From positions 23,923 through 87,922 of the forward strand of contig NMRB01000365.1 in NCBI GenBank assembly GCA_002633025.1: 64,000 nt of DNA. Reading direction: 5' to 3'. Source of the DNA: Notospermus geniculatus (Eukaryota > Nemertea > Pilidiophora > Heteronemertea > Lineidae). The position numbers and the translations under genes were made by a program. Positions within the stretch are counted from its first letter, which is position 1; each line of letters starts with the position of its first letter. Positions 1-11,440 of this stretch are shown in pieces. The notes beneath the pieces were generated by a model. That model ran no database searches. It was not told the DNA's origin and worked only from the letters and a program-made list of their open reading frames with translations.

Positions 1-763
1 CAAGATATATCAAAATATCATCAAAAAACATGCCATATTTTTGGGGCATTTTAAGACTTTCGTTATATTCCCCGTCTATTGATGTAAAAATGATGAAATA
101 ATCAGCATGAACTGTTATGTTATCATGATGGGTGACTGTTGATGAGGGAAAAATATGGAAACTATCGAATTTTGCAAAATATCAAATTCTTAAAAACTGA
201 TGATATTTTGATATATCTGGAAAATGAGAAACGATTTTTAAAACGTTTCTTCACAGGAATTCATAGGATCGACCACGGAATGATATCACGCTGATTTTAA
301 GTTCAAAATTCAGAATTTTGAAAAATGAGGTCTTTTTGAGATTGATATTTTCATGATATTTTTGTGATATTTTGTCACAAACCCTCAATTTCGTATGTGA
401 TCCTTGTAACAACATTATAGGGCGTAATATAACACAAGTTGAGGTTGAAACCTTCGATATTAGCTCAGATATTAGCTGTCTTTTTACTTTTTAACAAGAC
501 TGTACATGTACTGCTATTGTCACGGCAGTTTTTGATACATTTGACATCAGGATTAGGGTTAGGGCCAAGCCCAGAGTGGAAATACTGAATGCCGTACCCC
601 TAAGAACAGCCGTAATTCTTGGCTATCATCCTGTGCCTTAATTGAATGATTTATTTCGCATTAGCAATTGCAACATCTCTAAAAATAACTTAATGAGGAG
701 AAAAAAGAACAAAATACAAAAGATAATAAAAGAATACGAAAAGACAAAAAAGAAAAAAGCAGC

Positions 764-845
764 GGACGGAATTCGAACCCGGGGCCCTGGTGGATTGCGA
801 AGCAACGATCATTTCACCATGAACCAACCAGACGTGCAACGCCAC
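764..845 (-). repeat. tRNA-like SINE fragment
   Basis: On the minus strand the sequence contains a B-box-like motif (GGGTTCGAATTCCGTC) preceded by a tRNA-like arm. It lies next to an A-rich stretch (about 690-760), which suggests a short retroposed element rather than a tRNA gene. No complete cloverleaf could be drawn. The rest of 1-1230 shows only AT-rich intron-like sequence of the host gene and no other gene that I can recognise. Confidence 0.4.
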
Positions 846-1249
846 CAAGACGTGCAACAGCAGTGACGTGCGCTACACTTCAACGGCAACGCGCGGTAGC
901 GTTGCTATGATGCGACGCACACTGGCGTTGCTGTCATGTGGTTTGAGTAAATCTGTGACGTCATTGTGACGTCATCAAATCATAAGTTTGAAATTAAATC
1001 TAAATTTACAAACAAACTGCTGAGCGAAGTGACTAATTGCGCCATCGACACATCATTTCCAGTCCTCCTTAACTTTCACGCGAAATTTGAGCGCTTAACA
1101 ATGCCGTATTGTGCGTTTTTGGCACGCTGTTTGCCAGAGGCCGAATTTCTTACATGAGGAGAAATTCAGAGTCGGACCGCCTGTGACGTCAGCAGCTTCG
1201 CTATCTGGCCGCTGCGCGGCGTTCCGGGTCCTTTGCGTCCAGGATCATC

Positions 1250-1612
1250 CTGGGTAAACATAAGGATCCTTACCTTTACCCAGCTTGGGAGTTCCCGCCG
1301 AATCGTGCTGATCGCTCCGAGGATGGAATTTGGTACGTGCGTCTCTTTCGGCAGAGAACATGCAGTAGGATCATTGCTAAAAAGGGCTGAAATTTACCGC
1401 TATACCTCCTCCGGGGTTTGCAATAGGGAGACAAGACCAATCCCTACAACTTTTCAAAAGGGACCAATGGTAAATTCTCAAGGACTTAGGAGCTATAGGC
1501 CTAGTTCGAGGCCACCCTTCATTTCATGATTTACGCTGAATATCAACCTCACTACACCACTCGGGAACTCCAATCTGGGTAAAGTTAAGGATCCTTATGT
1601 TTACCCAGGGCC
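1250..1612. mobile_element. MITE, ACCCAG-type, short copy
   Basis: An inverted repeat of about 48 bp bounds this element. The left arm reads CTGGGTAAACATAAGGATCC and onward to GGGAGTTCCCG; the right arm (about 1562-1610) is its reverse complement. The interior matches, in opposite orientation, part of the element at 7474-8207, so the two are one family. It has no coding capacity and lies in the intron upstream of the first visible exon. Confidence 0.65.
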
Positions 1613-1624
1613 GTCTATGTTGTT

Positions 1625-1742
1625 ACAGATCGTCTTCGTTTTGTTAAAGAAAGTCTCTGTTTTCTAAAAGCACGTCTCTGATTTTTGAACCTACGTCTAT
1701 ATTTTGTCAGCGTCTACTTTTTGCGGATATAACCGCCCATAG
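1625..1742. repeat. dispersed repeat, GTCTACTTTTTGCGG type
   Basis: This stretch has a close second copy at about 59780-59892. Both end in GTCTACTTTTTGCGGATATA followed by ACCGCCC. A short related piece is seen near 34755. It is probably one end of an unclassified transposon. No coding sequence is visible. Confidence 0.45.
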
Positions 1743-1857
1743 ATGGCCCCATTCCGGCGTCCGCCATCCGCCCTCCGGCGTCCGTAGCCGGCGTCCGCCA
1801 TCCGTTTGTCACTCGACCAGTGAGAATAAAATATGCCTCGGGTTACTTTTTCAACAG

Positions 1858-2099
1858 ATTCTGATTGTAACTTCAGCGGCAGGCAAGGGGGAAGAACGAC
1901 CACACCTGAAATTTGACCCACAAAAACACAAGATCCTGAACTCAGAATTGAAACATCTGTACACAGCAGTGACCAGAGCAAGGGGTAACGTATGGTTCTT
2001 CGATGAGGATGAAACGGCCAGCAGACCGATGTTTGAATATTTCAAGGCGAAAAAACTGGTGCGAACGGTGAAAGCTGAACGGGAAAATAAGCATAGCAA
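1858..2099 (+). CDS. TRANK1-like gene, exon with last helicase motif
   Basis: This exon reads through a stretch resembling the end of the UvrD/Rep-like helicase region of vertebrate TRANK1. Key residues are LKFDPQKHKILNSELKHLY, then TAVTRARGNVWFFDED. The TRAR block corresponds to helicase motif VI, which contacts ATP. The acceptor is taken as TTTTTCAACAG before 1858 and the donor as AA|GTTATC at 2100, leaving two codon bases. A second acceptor at CTTCAG (about 1878) is possible. The protein is probably a large intracellular helicase-repeat protein, but the biochemical role of TRANK1 is poorly known. Earlier helicase exons must lie left of the window. The match to TRANK1 is from memory of the family and not from a search. 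Confidence 0.8.
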
Positions 2100-2619
2100 G
2101 TTATCATGATTATTATTATAAATTCATATAACAGGACTAGTAACGAACCAGTTTTGCTAACACTGCTTACGGCTACACTATTGGAGATGAATTTCTCACT
2201 TTTTCATTTTTCACTCTCGATTCATCCAAATCAGAAAATGAACGCCTCTCTGCAGATGTTAAATGGAGAATGCAATGTTCATTTTTTCCAGTCCACGGAT
2301 GATTCGTACCAAATCACAAATGTAGAGTGAAAATGAGCTCTGTGTTACACCGGCCGTATTCTTAAGGCACTTTGCCCTTCGTTAGTATGTGAGTTTTCTC
2401 GCTCAGGTTGGCTCTAGGTCTATGGGCAACTGGGAGCTCTCAACGTTGACACATTGCAAGCGAACGTCCGTGGATTTCACAGATAGGCCTACACATGAGT
2501 AGTGTCGGCGATAGATACCCTATATTTCGCATTTCGCAACTGGGACAATAAGTTAGCAGCTTTCGTGGGTTTCAGCGATTTCGCTGCTTGGAACGATCCA
2601 TACGTCGCATCATTATCAG

Positions 2620-2971
2620 GTGTACTCTTGACGCTGTTTCAGGGTTGACGGAATTATTCTTCAAGAAATCATCCAGTACAGAATGGGAATCAAGAGGGGA
2701 CGAATTACTGAAGAAACATATGTTCACAGAAGCTGGTGAATGTTACAAAAAGGCTGGACGAGAGAAATTGTATCAATTTTGCTGTGCTCACCAACAGGCT
2801 CTAGAGGCCAAGCGTACTGTTGAGGACAACACCCTGAGGCGGGAAAAGTACATGTGTGCGTCGCTCGTGTTCCTGAAATGCAACCAATACCTTTCTGCTG
2901 CCAACTGTCTGTATAATGCCAGGGAATATAGGATGGCCGTACAGCTGTACGCCAACACGAAAGTGAAAAAG
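2620..2971 (+). CDS. TRANK1-like gene, TPR-like repeat exon
   Basis: This exon continues the TRANK1-like protein into its helical-repeat region. Visible stretches are SSSTEWESRGDELLKKHMF, then AGECYKKAGREKLYQFCCAH, then SLVFLKCNQYLSAANCLYNA. These are tetratricopeptide-like helix pairs with the E-A-G-x-C-Y-x-K-A-G pattern that follows the helicase in TRANK1. The donor AAG|GTATATG at 2971 is in phase 0. The acceptor is chosen at 2619 (ATTATCAG) because only this one gives a phase matching the previous exon. An acceptor at 2642 (GTTTCAG) looks better by family alignment but would shift phase. The start is therefore the least certain part; the body of the exon is secure. Confidence 0.8.
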
Positions 2972-3430
2972 GTATATGCATCGTTTTTTATCATTGTAAA
3001 GATTATTATGATGTGCGCAGTTGCAAATTTATACCATCTTTTGCTTTTGACATCAACGGCGATCAATGTTATAGCACAATATGGGGCCCAAATATGGGGC
3101 CCAAAATAGGGGCATGTGCTTCTGGCATGATGGGTGGAAGAAATATTGGCAATTGTATCACCCATTTTGGCCCTCATATTGTTCAATAATATTGAACATG
3201 TATGGGCGGCTTAACGAAGCATGCGCATCAACAAGTGTGACAAGGATCAAACTCTCCTTGGAATCAAAGTCATGTCGTCTTGTTCTGCGAGGGATTAGAA
3301 TATAAGGTTATAGAAAGCATGATCATTCGAATGTACCTTAAAATGGCGGGGTTTGGCGGACTTGGCCGTTTCTGTACGTGAGAGGTTTCCAGCCAAAGTT
3401 GACTCGCGATGGGCAACACAGCCGTAAAAT
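2972..3430. other. intron sequence, no gene seen
   Basis: Intron of the TRANK1-like gene. Short copies of ATATGGGGCCCA occur near 3080-3105. I see no coding signal or classified repeat here. Confidence 0.5.
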
Positions 3431-3440
3431 CTATTAATCT

Positions 3441-4290
3441 GGGGCTATTGACCTGAAACTTTGTACATATATACCCCTAGGGGTATATGGTGACCTATGA
3501 CACCAAGTTTCGGTCCGATTCGATTGCTGGTTTGGCCACCATGTGCCCAAATCAAAAAACACAAAAAGTGCAATAACTCCTGAACTAATGAGTGGATCAT
3601 CTCCAAATTTTTATCGTAGGTGTATTTATTGTAGATACGTATGATATATAACGAGTTTTGATGTGACCTACTTTTCAAGGTCACAGAGGTCAAAGTTAAT
3701 AATTTTGCTGTTTGGTGCCATATTTCGTAACCGCTGGGGCTATTGACCTGAAACTTGGAACATATATACCGCTACGTCAGATGACCTATGGCACCACGTT
3801 TCGGTCCGATTCTTGGCCACCAGGTGGCCAAAACCAAAAACACAAAAAGTGCAATAACTCCTGCACTAATTACTGGACCGTTTCCAAGTTTTTGTCATTG
3901 GTGAATCTAATTAGAATACGTGACATGTGTAAAGGGTTGTTGGTTTGGCCTACTTTCAAGGCCACACAGATCAAAGTTCAGAATTTTGCCTTTTGGTGGC
4001 CCGTTTCGTAACTGCTGGGGCTATTGACCTGAAACTTGGTACATATATATATACCCCTCTGTCAAATGACCTGTGACACCAAATTTCAGTCCGATTTGAT
4101 TATTGGCTTGGCCACCAGGTGGCCAAAATGAAAACTCAAAGCCCAATATTTCCTAAACTAATGACTGGATCGTCTCCAAATTTTCATCATCGGTGCATCT
4201 AATATGTGTGGATGACATGTATTGGGTTTTTTTATTTGACCTTCTTTTCAAGGCCACAGAGGCCAACGTTTAAAGTTTACTCAAGCGAGA
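3441..4290. repeat. tandem copies of a ~285-bp dispersed unit
   Basis: Three consecutive units begin with GGGGCTATTGACCTGAAACT at about 3441, 3736 and 4017 (periods about 295 and 281). Each contains CGGTCCGATTCGATT, a GGCCACCAGGTGGCCAAAA segment and a CAAGGTCACAGAGGTCAAAG segment. The same unit recurs at 5745-6260, 23100-24110 (inverted) and 25115-26020. No open reading frame is conserved between units, so this is a repeat and not a gene. Confidence 0.8.
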
Positions 4291-4370
4291 ATGTTTTGAC
4301 CATGAAATTTTGGCCCTATCATATTATCCAGGAACTCAAACTCAAGGCTTGTCCTGGAACATTTCATTTA

Positions 4371-5574
4371 CGCCGTGACTATTTGCACAGCAAGTTGCTG
4401 TGAAAACAGTACAATATTTCTTAGTTTTCGCACTGCTTACACAGCAGATTCTAACCAATGAAAACGCGAGATCACAATGAGGAGGGATTACGATAATTTA
4501 TGCATGGGGCGTATTAAAGCCTCACAGTATTGAATTTTACGACATTTTCAAAGTATTAGGACTGTGCAGGTAGAAGTCTCATAGCCTCGTGATTGTCCCC
4601 AAAATACTTGCCTGATACGTACTTCAAAGAATCAAGACCAAGTTTTCAGCACACAACGAAAAAACTGCAGGCAGAGCTCTAATGCATTCAGATAGAGCAC
4701 AGTACATTTTACACTACGCTAACGTCGGAGGACGTAAGCAATTTCTGAATTCAATACAGTGAGGCTTTAAACAACAAAGTGATTATTCACACGGTCAGTC
4801 TTCAGTCAGTTGACTAGCGTAGTGCAAAGGTGGAGTGGACTGTAACCCAAAGGTCGCGGGTTCGAATCGCGGTAGTTCATTTAGTCTTTTCATTTTTTTC
4901 CCTAATCCCCCATACTCTGACCCACAACCCCCAGGGGAGTTAGCTATGCGACTGACGAAACCGACAGAATGCGTCACATAAAGACTTGTGTCATCACACA
5001 GAAACAGGCTGCAATACCAGATATGACGGATCTGACAATGACCTATCGGAGTATAGATATTTGAGTGATAAGACAGGTTGTCAGGGGCGTAGCCAGCTTT
5101 TTTGGGGGAGGCGGTTTTTTGGGCCGGGAGGGGGGCAAAAGTTCCTCTGGGGGAAGACCATATTTTGCTAATCTTCGCATGAAAAACACGTTTTTCCGGA
5201 CCACCTGGGGAGGGGGGAGGCACTTGCCCCCCCCCCGCCCCCTGTACCTCTGATTGTGATGACAAATGTTTGTCAAGAGCTCCCTTGGCAGAGTACACGT
5301 AGGGGACGCAGAATCAAACGTTAATCTACTGAGATCGAAACAGGCAGAAGTAGCATTCGTTCCAAGCTGGTAGTTGCCCCTGCAAGTGGCCATTATGGTT
5401 TATTTTGCCGAATTCTAAAATTTCGCTGTGAAAATATCATCCTTTCCTAATTTACACAGCAAAATGTGGGCGGGGCAGGACTTAATGATGCTTATGAATA
5501 TTAAATACGTACTTGCTGTGTAAATAAAATTTCACTCCTTAGTTACACAGCATGCTGTGCAAATAGCCCCGGCC
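4371..5574. mobile_element. TIR element with 9-bp target duplication
   Basis: The ends are imperfect inverted repeats: CGCCGTGACTATTTGCACAG on the left and the complement of GGCCGGGGCTATTTGCACAG on the right. The flanks are identical, TTTCATTTA at 4362-4370 and 5575-5583. An uninterrupted relative of the target is seen near 25945. The element therefore inserted into a copy of the dispersed repeat and duplicated about 9 bp, which suggests a MULE- or hAT-like MITE. Internally it holds a tRNA-like segment and G- and C-rich runs (5100-5245). No transposase is visible. Confidence 0.65.
4826..4880 (+). repeat. tRNA-like SINE head
   Basis: The segment contains a B-box-like motif, GTCGCGGGTTCGAATCGCGG, preceded by a plausible anticodon-arm-like stretch, and is followed by a T-rich run. 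It is embedded in the TIR element at 4371-5574. A functional tRNA is unlikely because the acceptor stem does not close. Confidence 0.4.
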
Positions 5575-5739
5575 TTTCATTTAACATTTGTGATTTGTTT
5601 TTCTGGTACATGTACATTTCATCCAGGTGAGCACATGGTCCATGGACCATTTCATTCTTATTTTGAGGAAACTTGGAAATATTAGGCCTAGTTGGCTTTA
5701 AAGAGCAAAAGAAGCCCAAAGAGCTAGTAGTGCCTTCTT

Positions 5740-6270
5740 AGCTCACCTGTGAGCTATAGTCGTCACACCCCAGTGTCCGTCGTCTGTCGTCGGCCGTCGG
5801 CGTCCATTAGCAGGGCACGTTTTGTAACCACCAGGGCTATTGACCTGAAAACTGGTGTACATGTACCCGTACGTGAGAGTAACTCACACACCAAGTCTCG
5901 GTCAGGTGTGATTCCCAGCTTGGCCACCAGGGGGCTTAACCAAAAACCTTTAAAGTGCTATTTCGCCTTAACCGTTGATCAGATACTCACCAAATTTTTA
6001 TCGTAGGTGCATCTGACATGTCTGATGAGGATACATGACATATCACCCGGGTTTTTGATTTGGCGTTATTTTCAAGGTCACAGAGGTCAAAGTTCGAAAT
6101 TTCACCGTTGGGTGGCACGTTTCGTGGCTATTTTTTGCGGGTTGTTCAAATGAGGTGTGCTGATGTATCAAGGTACCCTCTCTGTCTGCGGTGAATTTCG
6201 GTCCGATCAGACTTCAAACATGGCCGCCAGGTGGATATCTTGGAAATTGGGCGATGGCCCACAGCTAATT
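5740..6270. repeat. dispersed ~285-bp-unit repeat, partial copy
   Basis: It opens with TTAGCTCACCTGTGAGCTAT and the CGTCGTCTGTCGTCGGCCGTC stretch that also opens the copy at 25115. It then runs through the ACCTGAAAACTGG and GGTCACAGAGGTCAAAGTTC blocks of the family. The segment ending in CATGGTCCATGGACCATTTC, which closes other copies, lies just upstream at 5633-5655. No gene is seen. Confidence 0.65.
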
Positions 6271-6691
6271 AACTACTGCAGCTAGAACGTTCTGAACTGA
6301 GTAAGTTTGTTGAGATTCGACGATTTACTTTATTTTATTTATTTTATTTTATTTGGCCATGAGTGTACATTTGAGGCCATATTCATAAAGGGTGTTTTGC
6401 CTGATCAGCGCACAAATTCTGCATTACACAGATTAGGGCCGTTTAGACGACAAGCCAAAAAACCACATTCAGATTCGATCCGATTGGATCCGATCGACCT
6501 CATCGGGTCTCATTTGCGTTTAGACGAGATTTGAATGTGGTCGAATGTGGTCCAATGCGGTCCAAAATCCACATTGGACCCCATTGGGCAGCGTTTACAC
6601 GTAAGAGTTTGGAACCACAATCGCTCTTGTTATCGCTCTTGCAACTTAAATTTTTCGACGCATCGTTTTTACCTGATGGGTTTGCATAGCG

Positions 6692-8440
6692 GTCTTGGGT
6701 CTAGATGCACTCCTTGCGCAGTGTCTTCTCACTCATACCTGTCGTTCATAGACACTGCTTACAATAGCCGGAATCCCGCCGATTTTCCGCATGGTGGCAG
6801 CACTAGTCAGAGGCCAGTCAGCGCGGGAATTGCCCCGTGCTTGGTCGCTGTTTACAAGATCAATCAATATACAAACACAATAATCTCATAGAGCATCATT
6901 ATCCACATGTTTAGCGATGTTTTCCAGATTTGTTTTCCAGATTTTCCAGATTTCCAGATTTTCCTACAAATCTGGAAGTTGACTTCCTTTATATTCCTTT
7001 ACTTTGTGTTGACCTTTGTGCATCTTTTCGCTTTGTGCTTGTTATGTATTACACATGTCTTATTAATTTATAAACTTTCTTTCAGCCAAATGAAGCTCTG
7101 CGCCAGTTACCTGCACTCTGCTTGGTCAGGCTGAGCAACCCTGCAGTTATTCAACCTTTTCTTTCAGCTAAAATAGCTTCTTCTTAATTGTCCAGCGGCC
7201 ACCCGTGGGGCTTGGTCGCTATTCTTCCCTTAATTGCTTGTTTGTCCTATCTACATAGGTTTATGTAGTTCTACATTCGGGTTTCAGCTCAGTCTTTTCT
7301 AGAGTTTTAGATTGTAAAGTTCCACTTGAAAAAGACCCCGGTTGGGGTCGAAAATTCGTGAATTCTGGAGATTGACTTCTTGAAGATTATCGTTTAGTGT
7401 GTCAATTTTGTGCTTTTTGTACCTTGTTTTAGCGATGTTTCAAAACATAAAAGACACGAGCTAAACACTGAAGCCGAATGGGTCAATGTCGTCCTGGGTA
7501 TACCTTATGTTTACCCAGGATCATCCTGGGTAATCCTTTTCTTTACCCAGGACGACCCTGGGTAAACATAAGGATCCTTAACTTTACCCAGATTGGAGTT
7601 CCCGAGTGGTGTAGTGAGGTTGATATTCAGCGTAAATCATGAAATGAAGGGTGGCCTCGAACTAGGCCTATAGCTCCTAAGTCCTTGAGAATTTACTATC
7701 GGTCCCTTTTGAAAAGTTGTAGGGATTGGTCTTTTCTCCCTATTCCACACCCCGGAGCAGGTATAGCGGTAATTTTCAGCCCTTTCGAGTTATGATCGTA
7801 CTGCGTGTTCTGCAAAAAGTAAATTCATGAAAATGACGAAATGCACACGGATTATACATGTTCTACCTAGGCCTTTCTCTCCTAAGTCCTTGAGAATTTA
7901 CTATCGGTCCCTTTTGAAAAGTTGTAGGGATTGGTCTTGTCTCCTTATTGCAAACCCTGGAGGAGGTATAGCGGTAATTTTCAGCCCCTTCTAGCAATGA
8001 TCCTACTGCATGTTCTCTGCCGAAAGAGACGCACGTACCAAATTCCATCCTCGGAGCGATCAGCACGATTCGGCAGGAACTCCCAAACCTGGGGAAAGTT
8101 AAGGATCCTTATGTTTACCCAGGATGATCCTGGGTAAAGAAAATGATTACCCAGAATAATCCTGGGTAAACATAAGGTATACCCAGGACGACATTGACCC
8201 ATTCAGGAACACTGAAGAGTGCAATGCAACAGTCCCTTATAAAAGCCTTACGGCGAGTCACCAGTCTGGCGCGGTTGTCAAGGACGCTGACAGTGAACCA
8301 ATCAGAAAATGTTTATTTCGTTAGTCACGCTAAACGCCCTCTAGTGGTAAATCGGCGGGATTCTGGCTATTGTAAGCAGTGTCTGTGAACGACAGGTATG
8401 AGTGAGAAGACACTGAGCAAGGAGTGTAAGGTCTAGATTG
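6692..8440. mobile_element. inverted-repeat element enclosing a MITE
   Basis: A stretch of about 90 bp at 6692-6786 (GCGCAGTGTCTTCTCACTCA and onward) is repeated in inverted orientation at about 8349-8440. The arms include the same GAATCCCGCCGATTT segment. The interval between them contains the ACCCAG-type MITE at 7474-8207. This is probably a decayed fold-back or TIR transposon. The stretch 6300-6690 and the rest of the interior show no protein that I recognise. Confidence 0.5.
7474..8207. mobile_element. MITE, ACCCAG-type, with 10-bp target duplication
   Basis: The arms are about 115 bp long and begin GAATGGGTCAATGTCGTCC, with alternating CCTGGGTAA and TTACCCAGG blocks. The flanks are AACACTGAAG at 7464-7473 and the same ten bases at 8208-8217. 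A duplication of this length is usual for Mutator-like elements. The interior contains two overlapping copies (about 7670-7790 and 7865-7990) of the segment also found in the shorter element at 1250-1612. There is no coding capacity. Confidence 0.75.
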
Positions 8441-8527
8441 AGTTCAAATTTGAACGCGGTTGGATTCCTCTTTTGGCCTAAAGGGGGCGTTTTGTGAAAA
8501 ATGTGAAAAACTACATTTTGATAATCG

Positions 8528-9082
8528 GGAGGTTCTGCAAGCCTAGGTTTTACATTTACGATTACGATTTGACACACCCTGACGTCACGCCTTATGTCAC
8601 GAATGAACGTGACGCGATGCTCTCATCATTTGATTTGAAGCTTCCTGTGCCAGGTGCAAGAGGGTCGATGTATCCCCTGTTTGGCAAAGCGCTTCAGGGC
8701 AGATATGCCAAACATTCTTCTTTTTTTCCTGCAACTGCGCAATATACCCCCACTTATGAATGTTAAATTGAAAGCAGATTCTTGGATTACCAAAATGAAA
8801 TATCTGCTATGATTAAATCGTAGGTTTCTTACGTGTAGAATTCCAAAATAAAGCACAAAGATCGACAAATAAAATGATGTAACACAAAGGTCGTCTCGGA
8901 AATTGGCAAATTTTCGACCCCAATCGCGGTCTTCCTCGGGCACTTTCTAGAAGATCCAAGAAGTAGGTACGTGTAGCAAGCGAATCGCTCGCAAAAATAT
9001 CTCGCACACCGACGTCATGACGTTTTCAAGTTATAACCGTAAATCATTGAAATGTGAAACGTGAGCTTGCAGAACCTCTCTA
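8528..9082. mobile_element. MITE, GAGGTT-TGCAAGC family
   Basis: The left end reads GGGAGGTTCTGCAAGCCTAGG. The right end carries the inverted form GAGCTTGCAGAACCTCTC. The flanks both show TAAT. It appears related to the elements bounded at 9244/19038 and 19404/22350, which share GAGGTTTCGCAAGC-like ends. No transposase is visible. Confidence 0.5.
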
Positions 9083-9609
9083 ATGGTTTGATTTGAGATA
9101 TTGCACTAAAACTTTGTCTAACATATTACACATTAAATAACATATTATACTCAAGTTTTTAATTTGACCTACTCTTCTAGGCTGCAGACGCCAACGATGA
9201 AAAAATACGAACATGTCCATTTCGTCTCGTTTTGTTCTACAATAGGGAGGTTTCGCAGGCTTACGAACTACGAAAACCGAACACGAAAAGCGTAATACGT
9301 CATCAATTTTTGCTTACTTCAGTTCGTAGGTGGACGTTCGTTGTTCGTCGCCTCTTGTACAGGGGCAATTTCCATTGTCAAACTAGACCACTTTTTTCGG
9401 ATCGGCCGAACGCGCAGTACGAATTACGAGATCAGTAATGGTTTGTGTATGACCTAATCAGTTTATGTGTGAATAGATGTCGGATTTCGTCTTTGGTGGA
9501 TAGAAGGCACGAAGATTTTTGCAGATTAGTCGTGCGTTTTGCGTCGAAGAGCTAAGTCCGAACCGAACTCTGACATTCAGAATTTCAATTTTGCGCAGTG
9601 CAAACCTAT

Positions 9610-10166
9610 TGTCGTGTCACGCTCGGAGAAATGTCTTCGGTCATATCGGTGCGCGGATGTGTGTCACGGGTTCGGGGCACATGTGTCTACTATGCATGAT
9701 TTTATCTTGACAGATATGATTTCGAATGTCCCGCAGAAGTTTCTGCTTCTTTGTGATGTTTTAGACTCGATTTGGGACGAAACAACGTGATGTAAGTAAG
9801 GAAAAGAATGTATAGAACAAATATGTCGAGTGTGTTTTTATCATGGTACAGGAATGAGTAGATTTTAGGCCTATTGAAAATGGGTTGTTTCATGGCCCAC
9901 TTCGCCCATGCGGCTGGTGTGATGCGTATTTCTTATCATAGGTGGCAGCACCGTACAGTGATGCTTTGTCTCCATAGCTATGGCTGTATGGTTGTTCTCA
10001 GAGTTGTAATTGAGGGTATCTTACTGAGACTATTCCTTTCTATGTTTCAGTTTAACTGCTGCTATTGCTGTACTGCTGTAACCTGGACAGTGGTATACTT
10101 GTGTGAAGTAAAGGCAACGAGTAGTCGAAATCCATCTTCCCTTCGAGTACTTTTGCAACATCGACA
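9610..10166 (+). repeat. 5' LTR of the BEL/Pao element
   Basis: 557 bp, starting TGTCGTGTCACGCTCGG and ending CAACATCGACA. It is nearly identical to 17533-18103. It would carry the promoter; I could not identify a clear TATA box or primer-binding site from the sequence alone. Confidence 0.92.
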
Positions 10167-10190
10167 TAGTTAAAATCACGCTTCGGCAAG

Positions 10191-11440
10191 ATGGCAGGAT
10201 TGGACCTGTTGCTGGAAGCGGTAGCAAGACGGCAAATTGAACGTGAGTTGGAAAGCACACAACGTGAGGTTGTTGCACTTGAGGCGCAGATACGGAACTT
10301 GTCACGTCGATCCGTGCCTGAACGGGTTGGACCGCCTAGCTGGACTTAACCCTACACCACCCAACCGCTCAGCTGATGGTCGGGAGCCCCGGCCACGGAG
10401 TATGCTCAGCATAGAAAGCGCTAGGCCTGAGCCTGAGCGGGCTGAATCTGAGGATAATCCAGTTCTGCAGGCTTGTTCAGCTGATCCTCAGGAATGTCAA
10501 CCGCAGTGCCCATCCGGGGCACCTGAACCTGGGCGCCTTGTACCGTCGACGAATGCTATTGCTGACAGACGGATTCCTGGGATAAGCCCGATTTTACCCA
10601 ATCTCTCGCCGGACGCCCGGGAGTTCCGGCCAAGTCAACCGGTCAATGCGTGCAATTATAGTAAAGAGCCAACAGTCCAGATGCTGAGACTTGCTGAAAC
10701 TGTTGACCAACTCTCTTTAATGGCAACCTTGCCTCCCTTGGATGTAGTGAAATTCGAGGGTGACCCTTGTGTGTATCATAAATTTAGGTACCGATTCAAT
10801 GACATGGTCTTTTCACAGAACTTGACAGAATCTCAGATGATGGCACGACTTCTCCAGTTCACTGAAGGTAGGGCAAGTAAGCGATTGAAGGATTCGATGG
10901 AGTGCCAGGAGGTCTTCACAAGGCCCTGAGCTTGTTAGAACGCAGATTTGGTCAACCGCATCTTGTTACAGAGGCGTGTATTGACGCGTTGATTGGGGGA
11001 CCCCAGCTTTCCGTCAGTGACATGCAGGGATTGTGTGATTTTGCTGATCATGCCAGAACAGTGTTAGAGACTTTAGTGACGCTGAATACTGTTGGTGAAA
11101 TGAATCTATCAAACCTTGGCAAGATGTCCAAGAAGCTGCCAGTTGCGTTACAATATAAGTGGCGGGATCGAGCACAGAAAATTCGTAAGCGAGGGGCTGT
11201 CCCCCACCTGAGTGATCTAGTGGAATTCATTGAAGAACAATCCGATGCGGCCAATGACCCCATCTTCGGGAAGGTGGAGGCAGGTGCACGTCCCAAAGCA
11301 CCCCCACCTGGAAGTCAACCAAAGCCTAGGGTTAAGACATTTGCTACTAGTAATGCTAGTGCCCCGCCTCCAGAGTCTGGAAGTTCCAGTCAGCCCAGTG
11401 TGACACCCCCCACTCAGCCTAGTTCAAGTCAGCCTAGTGT
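10191..11440 (+). pseudogene. BEL/Pao gag region, frameshifted
   Basis: The first ATG 24 bp after the LTR opens a leucine- and glutamate-rich coiled-coil-like start (MAGLDLLLEAVARRQIERE) that ends at a stop at 10347-10349. The reading then continues in another frame from about 10310 to 10898, and in a third from about 10898 to 11440. Together they cover a DUF1759-like gag core: LPPLDVVKFEGDP, FRYRFNDMVFSQNL, LSLLERRFGQPH, LPVALQYKWRDRAQ. The core would form the capsid-like shell. At least three frame changes break it. Confidence 0.85.

Noticed and set aside
3441-4290. Open frames of 80-100 codons in the 285-bp-unit repeats as genes
   Set aside because: The frames differ between copies, stops are not conserved, and the same DNA occurs in both orientations.
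5084-5260. Proline/glycine-rich frames on both strands
   Set aside because: They arise from G and C runs in a repeat, not from coding sequence.
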